Positions 5,309 to 6,074 of a stretch of DNA of 6,074 nt are shown piece after piece. The notes beneath the pieces were generated by a model, which was given only the letters and a program-made list of their open reading frames with translations, ran no database searches and had not been told where the DNA came from. Both the position numbers and the translations under genes were made by a program. This stretch comes from Zavarzinia sp. (GTDB lineage: Bacteria > Pseudomonadota > Alphaproteobacteria > Zavarziniales > Zavarziniaceae). Location: positions 1 to 6,074 of the forward strand of contig JAQVKV010000167.1 of the NCBI GenBank assembly GCA_028694545.1, in the 5' to 3' direction. Each line of letters starts with the position of its first letter. Within the stretch, counting starts at the first letter, position 1.

Positions 5309-6074
5309 ATGAGCGTGAATATTCCCCTGATCGACATCTCGGCCTATCCGGCCGGCGGCGAGGCGGCGATCGCCGCCCTCGCCCGGACAGTGGACCGGGC
5401 CTGCACCGACATCGGCTTCCTGCTGGTCAGCGGACACGGCGTCCCCGACAGCCTGATCGACGACATGCGTCGGGTTTCCCGGCGCTTCTTCGCCCGAACG
5501 GAAGCCGAGAAGCTGGCCCACAGGATGCCGCCCGATCGCTATCGCGGCTATGTCGCGATGGAGAGCGAGGCGCTGGCCAACAGTCTGGACGAGCCCACCC
5601 CGCCGGACATCAAGGAATCCTTCAACATCGGCCCCCTCGAAGGGCCGTCGGACGCCTACCGGCAAGCGGCCACGCCAGCCAATTTCTTCGCCGAGAACCA
5701 ATGGCCGGAAGACGAGGAGTTCCAGGCGGTCTGGAGCCGCTATTACCGGTCGATGGAGGATCTGTCTTTCCGCCTGATGCGGATCTTCGCACTGGCGCTC
5801 GGCATGCCGGAGAGGTTTTTCGACGACAAGATCGATCGCCACATCACCAACTTCACCGTGCTGCACTACCCGGCGCAGGAACGGCCACCGCAACCGGGGC
5901 AATTGCGCGCCGGGGCCCATACCGACTATGGCAGCCTGACCATCGTGAAGCCCGACGCCGCTCCCGGCGGTCTCCAGGTACGCGACAAGGCCGGGCAATG
6001 GGTGGATGTTCCCTATGTGCCCGATGCCTTCGTCGTCAATCTCGGCGACCTGATGGCGGACTGGACGAACGACC
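5309..6074 (+). CDS. Isopenicillin-N-synthase-type Fe(II)/2-oxoglutarate dioxygenase, 3'-truncated
   Basis: The frame runs open from ATG 5309 to the window edge, giving 255 residues of a protein whose relatives have roughly 310-350. It is a soluble non-haem iron oxygenase of the IPNS/2OG-Fe(II) superfamily. The DIOX_N-type N-terminus is clear: IPLIDISAYPAG, then CTDIGFLLVSGHGVP (about 32-46) and RRFFARTEAEKLAH. The double-stranded beta-helix core has NFTVLHYPAQ (181-190) and the iron-binding HxD in AGAHTDYGSLTIV (His204, Asp206). GDLMADWTND at the very end is the conserved segment preceding the distal iron histidine. That histidine and the 2OG-binding Arg-x-Ser lie beyond the window. GGAA (5297-5300) sits 8 bases before the ATG. 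The 21-base gap after the permease suggests the oxygenase acts on the imported compound. Members include thymine-7-hydroxylase, plant hormone oxygenases and many uncharacterised bacterial proteins, so the substrate is open. Confidence 0.93.
   Translation, partial: MSVNIPLIDISAYPAGGEAAIAALARTVDRACTDIGFLLVSGHGVPDSLIDDMRRVSRRFFARTEAEKLAHRMPPDRYRGYVAMESEALANSLDEPTPPDIKESFNIGPLEGPSDAYRQAATPANFFAENQWPEDEEFQAVWSRYYRSMEDLSFRLMRIFALALGMPERFFDDKIDRHITNFTVLHYPAQERPPQPGQLRAGAHTDYGSLTIVKPDAAPGGLQVRDKAGQWVDVPYVPDAFVVNLGDLMADWTND

Noticed and set aside
3743..5998. A 751-codon open frame on the - strand opposite the permease and dioxygenase genes
   Set aside because: It is antisense to two clearly conserved proteins, is full of Arg, Gly, Asp and Glu runs typical of GC-biased shadow frames, shows no domain, and spans an intergenic gap and two genes.
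1..6074. CRISPR arrays, tRNA or rRNA genes, insertion sequences, phage genes
   Set aside because: No repeat-spacer pattern, RNA gene signature, transposase or terminal repeats were seen, and base composition looks uniform across the coding regions.

Overview
The window is GC-rich with a strong bias toward G or C at third codon positions. Together with its gene families this suggests an alphaproteobacterium, possibly of the Rhodospirillales or Rhizobiales type; nothing in the sequence fixes the genus. It holds seven genes in three transcription blocks. Both end genes are cut by the window edges.

Left block (+ strand, 1-1699): the C-terminal 253 residues of a metal-dependent ureohydrolase (agmatinase/arginase family), followed after 31 bases by a full-length LysR-type regulator. 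A 166-base convergent spacer with a 9-bp hairpin separates this block from the next.

Middle block (- strand, 3631 down to 1866): two small SnoaL/NTF2-like proteins whose stop and start codons share one base, then after 93 bases a Tsx-like outer-membrane channel with a clear signal peptide. A 177-base divergent intergenic region (3632-3808) carries inverted repeats that could be operators or leader structures.

Right block (+ strand, 3809-6074): an NCS1-family permease (the nucleobase, hydantoin and allantoin transporter family) followed after 21 bases by the first 255 residues of an isopenicillin-N-synthase-type Fe(II)/2-oxoglutarate dioxygenase.

Read together, the layout looks like a catabolic or salvage locus for a small nitrogen-rich compound such as a nucleobase, nucleoside, hydantoin or guanidino compound. 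The Tsx-like channel would carry it across the outer membrane and the NCS1 permease across the inner membrane. The dioxygenase would oxidise it, and the SnoaL-like pair may act on an intermediate. The ureohydrolase could release urea from a guanidino group, with the LysR protein as regulator. The family assignments are well supported. The shared pathway and its substrate are inference, and I do not recognise the exact combination as a characterised system.
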